The notes below the pieces were generated by a model. The model was not told the DNA's origin. It made no database searches and saw only the letters and a list, made by a program, of their open reading frames with translations. From NCBI RefSeq assembly GCF_012933385.1, contig NZ_JABBPN010000002.1, positions 248,001-312,000 on the forward strand: a DNA stretch of 64,000 bases. The letters are read 5' to 3'. This stretch comes from Paenibacillus lemnae (lineage in GTDB: Bacteria > Bacillota > Bacilli > Paenibacillales > Paenibacillaceae). Shown one piece after another: positions 34,898 to 43,542 of the stretch. Each line of letters starts with the position of its first letter. The first letter of the stretch is position 1. The translations under genes were made by a program, and so were the position numbers.

Positions 34898-35659
34898 TCA
34901 AACCTCATATTTGGTACGAGACTGCAAGACTTTGTGTATATAGGATTGTGTTTCCGAAGGCAAAAGTTCTAACTTGTTCATTAACTCTTCATCGGAAGAC
35001 AATCCAAGTCTGGAAACTCGTCCAGGGCCGGCATTATATGCAGCAAGCGCCATACCGACTTCACCGCCGAATTTCTCAAGCTGATATGCAAGATACTTGG
35101 TGCCGCCTTCAATGTTAGCGGCTGGATCAAACGAATTGCTGACACCCAGTCCACGTGCTGTAGCATCCATCAGCTGCATCAAGCCTTTTGCGCCTGCTGA
35201 GGAGACGGCATTGGGATTAAAAGAGGATTCCGTATCAATCACAGCTTTGATCAAGTCAACAGGCACGCCATAACGCTGCGACGCCGAGAGAATCAGCTGT
35301 TCGTAGTCGCCCGAACGCGGCGCGCTTTCCTGTACTTCCACATGTTCCGAAGAAGATGTAGGGCTTAAAGGCTGATAAATGCCCCCTGCTTGTCCGTCGA
35401 GTGAGTTTATATTTTCTTTCATATCCAGCTGCTGCCATAGCAATCCGTCTTTAAAGGTAACGCCAGGGGCTAGATTAACTACCGTTCCTTCTGGAAATCT
35501 GTTCTCCCCTGTTTCATAGGAGGTCATAGCCTGAACCAAAACATTATCAAAGCTGGCATCCGGAAATGACGATTTCACTTGGGTCGTAACCTGATTACTG
35601 CTGTCTCCTGCCCGGTAAGTACCTGTCGATCGGTCTCCCTGAACTGGAATGAATTGCAT
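34898..35659 (-). CDS. Lytic transglycosylase (SLT domain)
   Basis: Cleaves peptidoglycan glycan strands to 1,6-anhydro ends. The 253 residues hold an uncharacterised N-terminal half and a C-terminal SLT/lysozyme-like domain: VDLIKAVIDTESSFNP (catalytic Glu in DTESS), SSAGAKGLMQLM, GTKYLAYQL and ALAAYNAGPGRV. No signal peptide is visible, so the export route is unclear; this also holds for related YjbJ-type proteins of Bacillus. ATG at 35659 is the likely start; a GTG three codons earlier is possible. Confidence 0.85.
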   Translation of the reverse strand: MQFIPVQGDRSTGTYRAGDSSNQVTTQVKSSFPDASFDNVLVQAMTSYETGENRFPEGTVVNLAPGVTFKDGLLWQQLDMKENINSLDGQAGGIYQPLSPTSSSEHVEVQESAPRSGDYEQLILSASQRYGVPVDLIKAVIDTESSFNPNAVSSAGAKGLMQLMDATARGLGVSNSFDPAANIEGGTKYLAYQLEKFGGEVGMALAAYNAGPGRVSRLGLSSDEELMNKLELLPSETQSYIHKVLQSRTKYEV

Positions 35660-35767
35660 TATGATCACATCTTCCTGTTAGAAGTCTGCTTCCATTTTAC
35701 AACCTTTCCAGTTCAGCCGCTATACCCATTTTTTAAAAAAACATGAACACTCGTTTCAAATACAAAT

Positions 35768-35796
35768 GGACTGTCTCATAGGTAAATGAGACAGCC
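35768..35796 (-). terminator. Terminator-like hairpin after the DUF4190-like gene
   Basis: GGACTGTCTCAT (35768-35779) pairs with ATGAGACAGCC (35786-35796) with a slight mismatch, followed on the minus strand by ATTTGTATTTG. Confidence 0.6.
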
Positions 35797-35823
35797 ACAT
35801 AAATCCTTCGGTGAAGTCCGCCG

Positions 35824-36234
35824 TTATCTGGCAAATGGAATCAGTACAAAATAGCTGATCGTGGCCAGCAGACCCAGACCAATACTCCAGGCGCCGAGCG
35901 TGCGGCTTCCTTTGGTGTAGGAATAATAACCTGTCACGGCTGCAATCGGCCCCAGAATGACAGACCACATGAACAAAGCGGCAATGCCGATGATGAGCCC
36001 CACATAACCGACAGCTTTTCCTGTGCGGATATCCTCATGACCTGTTTCCTTTTCAACAGTCTGCTCATGACGAACCGTGTTCACCCCGTATGGCGTCATC
36101 TCTGCACCATATTCCTCCTGATAATTCCGGCGGGGATAATCGGTACGGTCACGATGGGTCTCAATCCCTTTGAACTGGGAATCCATACGGTTTTTGTTGT
36201 ACTGGTTTCTGTTGTACTGATTATTGTCGTTCAT
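35824..36234 (-). CDS. DUF4190-like small membrane protein
   Basis: 136 residues. The first 70 are hydrophilic and Asn/Arg-rich (NDNNQYNRNQYNKNRMD); the C-terminal half has two membrane helices (VGYVGLIIGIAALFMW and a later one) joined by TGYYSYTKGSRTLGAW, the DUF4190 pattern. Function unknown. GGGAGG lies 7 bases before the ATG. Possibly co-transcribed with the DUF1540 gene 42 bp upstream. Confidence 0.7.
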   Translation of the reverse strand: MNDNNQYNRNQYNKNRMDSQFKGIETHRDRTDYPRRNYQEEYGAEMTPYGVNTVRHEQTVEKETGHEDIRTGKAVGYVGLIIGIAALFMWSVILGPIAAVTGYYSYTKGSRTLGAWSIGLGLLATISYFVLIPFAR

Positions 36235-36276
36235 ACGTTGACCTCCCTGAGAATCATGATCAGAGTCGTTGGTTTG

Positions 36277-36501
36277 TTATCCCTTTGGCTTAAAGGTTAG
36301 GCAGCATGTGGCAGAGGAAGTATCGGCGGCATCACGGTGATTGTCTACGAAATGTTCTCCGGCAAATTCGTCACCAAGATGAACATTGGCATGACGATCG
36401 ATCTCGATCATAATCATATCGGCACGGCAAATATTCTGTTCTCCCCAGTAATTACAGTTGCTGACACTGCATTTTACATATGGTTTGGCTTCGTTGGCCA
36501 T
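36277..36501 (-). CDS. DUF1540 domain protein
   Basis: 74-residue Cys-rich protein. The pattern VKCSVSNCNYW, a later NICRAD, and the CC near the end match the single DUF1540 domain, thought to bind a metal; common in spore formers and of unknown role. An AGGTGA ribosome site precedes the ATG. Confidence 0.82.
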   Translation of the reverse strand: MANEAKPYVKCSVSNCNYWGEQNICRADMIMIEIDRHANVHLGDEFAGEHFVDNHRDAADTSSATCCLTFKPKG

Positions 36502-36583
36502 TTGATATCACCTCGCATACATTTTCCCCTCGCATGGAAAGGCGTATACACATCCCCCACTGTCATTTGGTGTTAAGGAATAC

Positions 36584-36613
36584 AAAAAAAGAGATACCTA
36601 AAGCGGCATCTCT
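36584..36613 (-). terminator. Intrinsic terminator of the ypuI-like gene
   Basis: AGAGATGCC pairs with GGTATCTCT (one G-U) and is followed by seven T residues on the minus strand. Confidence 0.85.
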
Positions 36614-36638
36614 CTTGTGTATGGTCAGTATTTAAAAA

Positions 36639-37145
36639 TTACGCATGTTTGCGATCGGCCTGCATACGGCGTTCGGTTAAATAATCACTCTCATAATAAG
36701 CCAGATCGTCACGCAGTTCTTCATAGGTTCTGGTAATGTTCAGGATGATGTCCCTAGCAGGCCGTACCGGCTTCTTCCGGAACCGAATCGCATCCTGGCC
36801 AGTATATGCATAGCGTCCGTCTTCGGAATAGCTTTCATTTTTCGGGTAAAAGAATACGTTTACGCAGCGGTGATAAACATTATACAATGCTTTTTCCGCA
36901 AAATCGGCATCAAAGTTCGGACGACGCTGAACGATGCCCAGCTTTTCGTAAGCTACCTCCGAGAAAGCAAGCAGATGACGGAGATCTGAAAGAAATCCTT
37001 TGTAAAATTGAACGGTCTCTTCATCCTGTTCTGCGGCTAACTGAGACAGGGTATGTTCATTCAAAAATGGTTCCAGGATGTTGATCGCGGATTTCAGTTT
37101 TTCCCTTGTTTCCGCACACAGATTCTGAAGATTGTCAGCTGGCAT
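36639..37145 (-). CDS. ypuI: YpuI family protein (DUF3907)
   Basis: 168-residue soluble protein, mostly helical and charged, that I match to YpuI/DUF3907 of Bacillales (FYKGFLSDLRHLL, NVYHRCVNVFFYPKNE, YAYTGQDAIRFR, YYESDYLTERRMQ). No catalytic motif is recognised and no function is established. It has a strong AAGGGGGAG ribosome site and its own terminator, so it seems to be a single-gene unit. Confidence 0.72.
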   Translation of the reverse strand: MPADNLQNLCAETREKLKSAINILEPFLNEHTLSQLAAEQDEETVQFYKGFLSDLRHLLAFSEVAYEKLGIVQRRPNFDADFAEKALYNVYHRCVNVFFYPKNESYSEDGRYAYTGQDAIRFRKKPVRPARDIILNITRTYEELRDDLAYYESDYLTERRMQADRKHA

Positions 37146-37379
37146 TACGTTGGCTCCCCCTTAATGTTACTGGCCGTTTTAGAGTAAAAACCTGCGGCCA
37201 ATGTCATGTTCTATCCTACCATAAATGACCTGATTTTTAAAATCCTAAACGATGAATCCGGCACCAATTTTTTTGCAGTCTTCATTTTTATAACCCAGTC
37301 ATTACAGCATCGACGCATAAAAAATAACACATATCATCAGGCTAAAAGAAAAAATCATCACCAGTAAGGAGCAAAAATA

Positions 37380-39269
37380 ATGAAATCACGCCGCTTATGG
37401 AGTTTATTAGGTGCTGTCTCTATATTGGGGTTGTTTCTTGTGATCCTGCTAAGCAGTGATCCTCAGTCCCGGGAACCGGACCTCGCGAAAAACCGCAGCC
37501 GAATCTCGGCGCCGGAGGAAAAGACAGTCAAGCTGTCCGTGATGCAGGGTGATCTAAATGCAACGGACCGCCTTAGCCGGCTGGATGCCAGGCAGCATCT
37601 CCAAACTCTGCTGGACCCTCACGGTAATAAAAAACAAGAAAAAATCAAGGCTTCTGTAGCCAAACATCAGGTCTCACATCCACAGTATGAACAAATAATC
37701 TGGTTTCAACTTCGCCCTGGCAGCGTCAAAGAGGTTTTTCGATGCGGTCCAGAACAAGGTCCTCATCAAAAAATAATCAGCAGGTATATGAAGCAGGCCC
37801 AGACTCAGATCCTGAAGGGAAAATCGTACCAGTCTCCGACGTTTCAGACAGGCCAGCAATCTTATTTTGTAGCTGCAGAGCCTTCCTCGGATAAGACATA
37901 CGGGGCTGCTGCTGTGGTAAATCACAAAGTGCTGTCCCAGGTAAAAAACCATCAGCGTAAAAATCTGCGTTTGATTCCATATCCGAAAGAAGGCTCATTT
38001 AAAATTGAATCTATTCACACCGACACACTCCAGGATCTGACGGTAAAAACAGGTCACGATAATCAAAATGCCAGCCATTACTATGAGAATGAAATTGTGG
38101 TGCGATTTCAGCAGGAGCCTATCGCAGATGACATGCTGCTCATTGCATCCGCTATTGACGGCAGTGCTCCCCGAAAATTAGGAAATGCTTATGTATTTCG
38201 TTCCAGAAGCAAGAATTTCAACGAGTTAAAAGCTTACTTCACAACCACCTGGCGCCCTGTATATGCTGAACCTCATTACCTTTATTTAACAAATAATGAG
38301 CCTGTTAACACGCCTAATGACCTGCTGTTCTCACAATATCAGTGGAATCTGCCTGCAATTGAAACCAATCGCGGGTGGGATTTGTCCAAGGGGAGCGAAG
38401 ATGTGGTCATTGCCGTCATTGACACTGGAATTGACTTGGATCATACCGATCTGCGCGGTCAAACGGTGAACGGATACAATGTGGTAAACCCGGATGATCG
38501 TCCTATGGATGATGTCGGACATGGAACTCACGTCGCAGGTATCATCTCAGCTCTTGTGAACAACGGAGAAGGTGTTGCCGGAATGAGCTGGTACAACAAA
38601 ATCATGCCAATCAAGGCTCTGGACAGCAGCGGTTCCGGTACAACTTATGCTGTGGCGGAGGGGATTATATGGGCGGCAGACCATGGGGCTAAAGTGATTA
38701 ACATGAGTCTGGGCAACTATGCAGATTCGCAGTTTCTTCATGATGCGGTGAAGTATGCCTACGACCGGGACGTGCTTCTTGTTGCAGCCTCAGGGAATGA
38801 TAATACCGAACGTCCTGGTTTTCCTGCTGCCTATCCTGAAGTATTGGCGGTCGGGGCAACCAACTCGGATCTGACCCGAGCGGAGTACTCCAATTATGGA
38901 GACTATATAGATGTCACAGCCCCTGGAACGAACATTGCCAGCACGTACCCTGGTAATCAGTATGCTGCACTATCCGGAACGTCCATGGCCAGCCCCCATG
39001 TTGCAGCGATGGCTGGCTTAATTCGCTCTTTGAATCCGGATCTGACCAACCGGGAAGTGATGGATATTATGATTTCTCATGCACTTGATCTCGGTGACAA
39101 AGGAAAGGATAAATATTTCGGCAATGGACAGGTCGATGTCTTTCGTTCCCTGAAGGCTGCCGAAAATGACGAGGTCCCTTTACAGATGTGGCCGCATCAT
39201 GTGCTGAACCGTCTTCAAGAGGAATTAAAACGACAGCAAGACCTGAAGAACGATACATTCTCCCCATAA
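37380..39269 (+). CDS. Membrane-anchored or secreted subtilisin-like serine protease (S8)
   Basis: 629 residues. An N-terminal hydrophobic segment (about 7-25) is a signal peptide or anchor. A long pro-region (about 30-310) follows, its end (ENEIVVRFQQEP, then FRSRSKNFNELKAYF) resembling the fervidolysin-type propeptide. The catalytic domain has Asp348 (VIDTGIDLDHTDL), His381 (GHGTHVAGI), oxyanion Asn473 (ASGNDN) and Ser535 (SGTSMASPHVA), all intact. A 30-residue charged tail ends the protein. TAAGGAG lies before the ATG. Single-gene unit. Target proteins unknown; quality control or spore-related processing are possibilities. Confidence 0.92.
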   Translation: MKSRRLWSLLGAVSILGLFLVILLSSDPQSREPDLAKNRSRISAPEEKTVKLSVMQGDLNATDRLSRLDARQHLQTLLDPHGNKKQEKIKASVAKHQVSHPQYEQIIWFQLRPGSVKEVFRCGPEQGPHQKIISRYMKQAQTQILKGKSYQSPTFQTGQQSYFVAAEPSSDKTYGAAAVVNHKVLSQVKNHQRKNLRLIPYPKEGSFKIESIHTDTLQDLTVKTGHDNQNASHYYENEIVVRFQQEPIADDMLLIASAIDGSAPRKLGNAYVFRSRSKNFNELKAYFTTTWRPVYAEPHYLYLTNNEPVNTPNDLLFSQYQWNLPAIETNRGWDLSKGSEDVVIAVIDTGIDLDHTDLRGQTVNGYNVVNPDDRPMDDVGHGTHVAGIISALVNNGEGVAGMSWYNKIMPIKALDSSGSGTTYAVAEGIIWAADHGAKVINMSLGNYADSQFLHDAVKYAYDRDVLLVAASGNDNTERPGFPAAYPEVLAVGATNSDLTRAEYSNYGDYIDVTAPGTNIASTYPGNQYAALSGTSMASPHVAAMAGLIRSLNPDLTNREVMDIMISHALDLGDKGKDKYFGNGQVDVFRSLKAAENDEVPLQMWPHHVLNRLQEELKRQQDLKNDTFSP

Positions 39270-39286
39270 ATCTACGATAAACAAAC

Positions 39287-39328
39287 CAAGAAAGCAGCCT
39301 GTGGATTGTTCTTATGGCTGCTTTCTTG
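39287..39328. terminator. Bidirectional terminator between the subtilase and the coat-like gene
   Basis: Perfect 13-bp stem CAAGAAAGCAGCC (39287-39299) with GGCTGCTTTCTTG (39316-39328), between convergent genes. Confidence 0.85.
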
Positions 39329-39343
39329 ATGTTCTGATATCCT

Positions 39344-39610
39344 TTATCTTTTGCGCCGATTACGGGAACTGCTGGAAGCACGCTTTCTGGACGAGCTGCC
39401 AGACACGGTGACGCCAGCCACCTCTTCGCGCTCTGTCACGGTGTAGATATGCTGTTCTACAGGTACACAATGCACTTTATCCACCACTTGAATCGGATGA
39501 ATCACAGGCACGATCTGCGGAACGAAATGATCTCTGATCACTACGATAGGATCACATACAATGGGAGAAACCGGAGGACAAACCGGTGGGCAAGGTCTTA
39601 CATGGGACAT
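39344..39610 (-). CDS. CotD-like spore coat protein with Ser/Arg-rich tail
   Basis: 88 residues. The Pro/Val/Cys/His-rich N-terminal half (RPCPPVCPPVSPIV, then FVPQIVPVIHPIQVVD) resembles the inner coat protein CotD family. The tail is a run of Ser and Arg/Lys (SGSSSRKRASSSSRNRRKR). In Bacillus, coat proteins with Ser/Lys/Arg tracts are phosphorylated by CotH; whether this one is, is inference. AAAGGAG lies 9 bases before the ATG. No sporulation promoter could be placed confidently. Confidence 0.62.
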   Translation of the reverse strand: MSHVRPCPPVCPPVSPIVCDPIVVIRDHFVPQIVPVIHPIQVVDKVHCVPVEQHIYTVTEREEVAGVTVSGSSSRKRASSSSRNRRKR

Positions 39611-39710
39611 GAACTCCAACTCCTTTCCGTTGATAATATCAGCTTATTATTCATGGGACATATTGGTATGGTCATTTGTACTTCTGCCGTTTATTTATTT
39701 CTATATAACG

Positions 39711-39758
39711 AAAAGACGCCTGATTTCCAGTCACAATAGACTTAGAAATCAGGCGTCT
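39711..39758 (-). terminator. Intrinsic terminator of rnpB
   Basis: Perfect 14-bp stem AGACGCCTGATTTC (39714-39727 with 39745-39758) followed by TTTTCG on the minus strand, about 30 bp past the RNase P RNA. Confidence 0.85.
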
Positions 39759-39789
39759 GATATGATGTCCTGAATATTACCGTTGCAGT

Positions 39790-40198
39790 TAGAAAAGTTT
39801 TTCATAAGCCGGGTTCTGTGCTCTTCGTGGTCATAACGGGAACTACCCTGCCACCATAAGCGACAATCATCTATCTAGGCCGGTCATTACTGAACGGCTC
39901 CAGCGACCAACCCGAACGCGCCTCGGGCTAAGGCTGCTTCCTCGAAAGAAGCTGCGTTCCATTAGGTCTTGCTCCAGGTGGGGTTTACCAGGAACGAAGT
40001 CACCAGCGTTCCTCGGGGTCTCTTACACCTCGGTTCCATCCTTGCCTGATCCGTATAAACGGCCATCGGCGGTCCATTTCTGTGGCACTATCCTTCAACT
40101 CGCGCTGACTGGACGTTATCCAGCACCCTGCCCTGTGGAGCCCGGACTTTCCTCTCGCGGTTCTCACCGCCAGCGATTGTCTGACAAACTTTTCGGAC
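39790..40198 (-). ncRNA. rnpB: RNase P RNA, class A-like
   Basis: Catalytic RNA that trims the 5' end of tRNA precursors. On the minus strand the hallmark GAGGAAAGTCCGGGCTCC occurs near the 5' end, GGGCAGGGTGCTGG follows, GGTAAACCCC is in the middle, TAGATAGATGATTG and AGAACCCGGCTTAT are near the 3' end. The P1 helix pairs GAAAAGTTT (40194-40186) with AAACTTTTC (39800-39792). The CCGGGCTCC and CCCGGCTTAT forms are those of the ancestral class A rather than the Bacillus class B. End positions are estimates. Confidence 0.93.
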
Positions 40199-40208
40199 AA
40201 CACTACAT

Positions 40209-40237
40209 AGTATACATGTTTTGAAAGAACGTTACAA
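40209..40237 (-). promoter_or_regulatory. Promoter of rnpB
   Basis: TTGTAA (40237-40232), 17-bp spacer, TATACT (40214-40209) on the minus strand, placing the start within about 10 bases of the mature RNA 5' end. Confidence 0.78.
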
Positions 40238-40280
40238 GCCATCAAAGCTTCTCATTTAAAGAGATTAATTCCAAACTGAC

Positions 40281-41396
40281 TCACATGAATGTAAATGGTT
40301 CTGTGTTAACCTTCGAAGCTGAAACCAGGGTATCATAACGGTGAGCCTGCAGTTGATCAGCCAGCCACAAGGCTACTTTTTCCTTCATGATTTTCTCTGC
40401 ATTATGTCCCGGATCGATGATGCAAAGCCCTGCAGCCACTGCATCCAGCGCCGTGTGATAGTCGATATCGCCGGTTACAAGCACATCTGCTCCCCGGAAC
40501 ATGGCAGCATGCATAAACTTACCTCCTGAGCCGCCAATGACAGCGGCCTTCTTCAGAAGCGTGTCCGGATTGCCCACAACACGGACGTGAGGAACGTCCA
40601 GGTTCTGTTTGACGGTCTCGGCTAATTGTTTTAATGTCACCGGTTCTCTCAGTTCCCCAACCCGTCCGAGGCCAAGTGTTCTGCCTTTCTGCTCCAGCGG
40701 GTAAAGATCGTATGCTGCTTCTTCGTAAGGATGAGCTTTCAACATAGCTTGAACGACCTTTTTCTGGATGCCTTTCGGAACGATCGTCTCCAGACGCACT
40801 TCGTTGACCCTTTCCAGGCTTCCTTGTTGGCCGATAAAAGGCTCACTGCCCTCCTGAGGCATAAAGGTGCCAAAGCCATCCATATTAAAGCTGCAGTGAC
40901 TGTACTGGCCAAGATGGCCTGCTCCGGCGTTAAGGACCGCATCCAGTACTTCCTGATGATGACTTTTTGGTACAAATACCACCAGCTTGAACAGTGATTC
41001 CTGGTGAACATCCTGCACAGATACCGTATTTTCAATACCTAATGCCTCGGCCATCCAATCGTTCATTCCGCCCTCGGTGATGTCAAGGTTCGTATGACTG
41101 ATGTATACTGCAATATCGCTCTTAATCAGCTTCTCATACACTTTTCCCATCGGAGTATCGGTCTGTAAGCCTTTGAGCGGTCTGTAAATGATGGCATGAT
41201 GCGCTATGATGAGATCCACACCTGTCTTCACAGCCTCATCAACGACTTCCTCTGTCACATCCAGCGCTATCATCACGTGCTTTATATCTTTTTGCAGGGT
41301 GCCCAGCTGCAGTCCAATCCGGTCATCCGGCTCGGCTGCATGCTTGGGTGCCAGCTGTTCCATACATTGAATTACGGCTTGTCCTTTTGCAAGCAT
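40281..41396 (-). CDS. yqfO: Nif3-like dinuclear metal centre protein (YqfO)
   Basis: 371 residues, the three-domain Gram-positive form: a split Nif3 domain with metal ligands in IIAHHAIIYRPLKG, ISHTNLDITEGGMNDW and GDIDYHTALDAVAAGLCIIDPGHNAEK, interrupted by a PII/CutA-like insert (FKLVVFVPKSHHQEVLDAVL). Possibly a GTP cyclohydrolase 1 type 2 relative; biological role unsettled. It overlaps the trmK end by 25 bp and has AAGGAGG before its ATG, so it is coupled to trmK. Confidence 0.92.
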   Translation of the reverse strand: MLAKGQAVIQCMEQLAPKHAAEPDDRIGLQLGTLQKDIKHVMIALDVTEEVVDEAVKTGVDLIIAHHAIIYRPLKGLQTDTPMGKVYEKLIKSDIAVYISHTNLDITEGGMNDWMAEALGIENTVSVQDVHQESLFKLVVFVPKSHHQEVLDAVLNAGAGHLGQYSHCSFNMDGFGTFMPQEGSEPFIGQQGSLERVNEVRLETIVPKGIQKKVVQAMLKAHPYEEAAYDLYPLEQKGRTLGLGRVGELREPVTLKQLAETVKQNLDVPHVRVVGNPDTLLKKAAVIGGSGGKFMHAAMFRGADVLVTGDIDYHTALDAVAAGLCIIDPGHNAEKIMKEKVALWLADQLQAHRYDTLVSASKVNTEPFTFM

Positions 41397-42142
41397 GACA
41401 GCACCTCCTTGATTGTATCCATTTCCTGTTTGAGCTCGCCTGCCTTCTCGGATGCGGAAGACAGTTCTGATTTTGCAAGGGAAGCAAGAATTTTCGCCAT
41501 CTTACCCAGTTCCGACCTCCATTTCGCATGGAACACGAACACAGGCTTCCTGATTAACCACGGTCCGAAACGCAGCAGCCAGGCTTGTGGCACTTCCAAA
41601 CCGCTGTTCAGCCTGTAGGTTTGGTACAGCTCTTCATTGGTTAAGCCGTTTACCTCTTCTTCTTCAGGGACAGCGGTCAGCACTTCATAAATCTTGCCGT
41701 CTTCCTCCAGAATATCCTCTTCAATCAGCACCCAGTGATGCTTAACCAGCCATTTCCGCAGAAGGTCCTCTCCCACATTGGGCTGAAGAATCAAACGGTG
41801 GATGCCTTGCAATTTCCCCTGTGTATGTCCCCGGTCTAGGATGGATGATATAAGTCCGCCGCCCATGCCGGCAATCGTGATGACATCGACTTCTCCCGGA
41901 TGAATTACATCCAGTCCGTCACCTTTGCGGACAGATATAACGGCAGCCAGGCCGGCTTCCTGTACCTGCTTCTCTGCGGCACGGTGAGGCCCGCTATTTA
42001 CCTCACCCGCTACGGCGGAGACACACACTCCGGTCTGTACAGCTGCCGTCGGTAAAAGAGCGTGGTCTGAGCCGATATCAGCCAGCCTGCTGCCAGCAGG
42101 GATATGGTTCAACAGTGATTGCAAACGATTTGAAAGTTTCAT
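41372..42142 (-). CDS. trmK: tRNA (adenine(22)-N1)-methyltransferase
   Basis: SAM-dependent enzyme making m1A22 in tRNA of Gram-positive bacteria. 256 residues: Rossmann SAM motif LADIGSDHALLPTAAV (about 20-35), ITIAGMGGGLI, LILQPNVGEDLLRKWL and a C-terminal coiled coil (about 215-250). Located between sigA and yqfO exactly as in B. subtilis (yqfN). GGGAG precedes the ATG. Confidence 0.93.
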   Translation of the reverse strand: MKLSNRLQSLLNHIPAGSRLADIGSDHALLPTAAVQTGVCVSAVAGEVNSGPHRAAEKQVQEAGLAAVISVRKGDGLDVIHPGEVDVITIAGMGGGLISSILDRGHTQGKLQGIHRLILQPNVGEDLLRKWLVKHHWVLIEEDILEEDGKIYEVLTAVPEEEEVNGLTNEELYQTYRLNSGLEVPQAWLLRFGPWLIRKPVFVFHAKWRSELGKMAKILASLAKSELSSASEKAGELKQEMDTIKEVLSCLQKDKP

Positions 42143-42322
42143 GATAACTCCCTATCTAACTTTATTAGTGGTGTTCCTACCGTATCAAACGAAAAGCTAA
42201 ACTGCAAACCAGATTTCTTTCCTGCTCGGTCTATTTGCATTGATTAAGCAAAAGAGCTAAAATAAATACGAAATACATAAATGAAGGAATTAATTCCAAA
42301 ACCAAGAAATCTCTAATCGGTC

Positions 42323-42357
42323 AAAAAAGACCTTGCTGCATAGAATGCAGAAGGTCT
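42323..42357 (-). terminator. Intrinsic terminator of sigA
   Basis: AGACCTTCTGCAT pairs with ATGCAG.AAGGTCT, one base bulged, then TTTTTTG on the minus strand. It marks the end of the dnaG-sigA unit. Confidence 0.87.
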
Positions 42358-42369
42358 GTATACTAGCTG

Positions 42370-43500
42370 TTATTCAAGAAAATCCTTCAGACGCTTACTG
42401 CGGCTTGGATGGCGGAGCTTTCGAAGCGCTTTGGCTTCAATCTGACGGATACGTTCACGAGTCACGCCAAACACTTTTCCGACTTCTTCCAGGGTTCGAG
42501 TACGTCCGTCATCCAGACCAAAACGCAGACGCAGAACGTTCTCTTCACGTTCAGTCAAGGTATCAAGCACATCTTCCAGCTGTTCTTTAAGAAGCTCATA
42601 TGCCGCAGCATCGGCTGGAGCGAGCGCTTCTTGATCCTCAATAAAATCTCCCAGATGAGAGTCATCCTCTTCCCCGATCGGTGTTTCCAGGGAAACCGGT
42701 TCCTGGGCAATCTTCATGATCTCCCTTACCTTTTCCACACTCAATTCCATTTCTGCTGCAATTTCTTCCGGCGATGGTTCACGTCCCAATTCCTGCAGAA
42801 GCTGTCTGGATACCCGGATCAGCTTATTGATCGTCTCCACCATATGAACCGGAATCCGGATGGTCCGGGCCTGGTCTGCTATGGCACGGGTAATGGCCTG
42901 ACGAATCCACCATGTTGCATACGTGCTGAATTTAAAGCCTTTTTCGTAATCGAACTTTTCTACGGCCTTGATCAGACCCATGTTGCCTTCCTGAATCAAA
43001 TCCAAGAAGAGCATCCCTCGTCCGACATACCGTTTCGCAATGCTGACAACAAGCCGGAGGTTAGCTTCTGCCAGACGGCGTTTGGCTTCTTCATCACCCT
43101 GATTGATACGCTTCGCCAGCTCCACTTCATCATCAGCTGATAGCAGCGGGACCCTTCCGATTTCTTTCAAATACATACGTACAGGGTCGTTGATCTTGAT
43201 CCCCGGCGGCAGAGATAAGTCATCATCAAAGCCAAAATCATCACTTTGGTTATCTTCCGAGTCGTCCGATTGGCGATGCGTTCTTTCCTCATCATTCTCG
43301 TTAACAACCTCAATCCCCAGGTCGCCCAGTTGTTCGTAGAACTCCTCCATTTGCTCAGGATCCTGATCAAAGGGAGACAACTTCTCCATAATATCTTTAT
43401 AGCTCAATACGGATCTTTTTTTACCCTGTTCAATCAACTGATCTTTGACTTGGTCCAGTGTAAATTCCGTTTCTAGTTCAGTATGCTGATCATTCGCCAT
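42370..43500 (-). CDS. sigA: Primary RNA polymerase sigma factor SigA (RpoD)
   Basis: 376 residues, similar to B. subtilis SigA (371). An N-terminal region 1.1-like segment, an acidic stretch (about residues 80-105), then region 1.2-2 with [56 protein letters not shown], region 3 ([21 protein letters not shown]) and region 4 helix-turn-helix [20 protein letters not shown]. The ATG at 43500 gives MANDQH and lies behind GGAGGGAG. 42 bp after dnaG, as in the classic macromolecular synthesis operon. Confidence 0.97.
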   Translation of the reverse strand: MANDQHTELETEFTLDQVKDQLIEQGKKRSVLSYKDIMEKLSPFDQDPEQMEEFYEQLGDLGIEVVNENDEERTHRQSDDSEDNQSDDFGFDDDLSLPPGIKINDPVRMYLKEIGRVPLLSADDEVELAKRINQGDEEAKRRLAEANLRLVVSIAKRYVGRGMLFLDLIQEGNMGLIKAVEKFDYEKGFKFSTYATWWIRQAITRAIADQARTIRIPVHMVETINKLIRVSRQLLQELGREPSPEEIAAEMELSVEKVREIMKIAQEPVSLETPIGEEDDSHLGDFIEDQEALAPADAAAYELLKEQLEDVLDTLTEREENVLRLRFGLDDGRTRTLEEVGKVFGVTRERIRQIEAKALRKLRHPSRSKRLKDFLE

Positions 43501-43542
43501 TCTCTCGGCTCCCTCCTCCCTAGAAACAATCAAGCATAGCCG

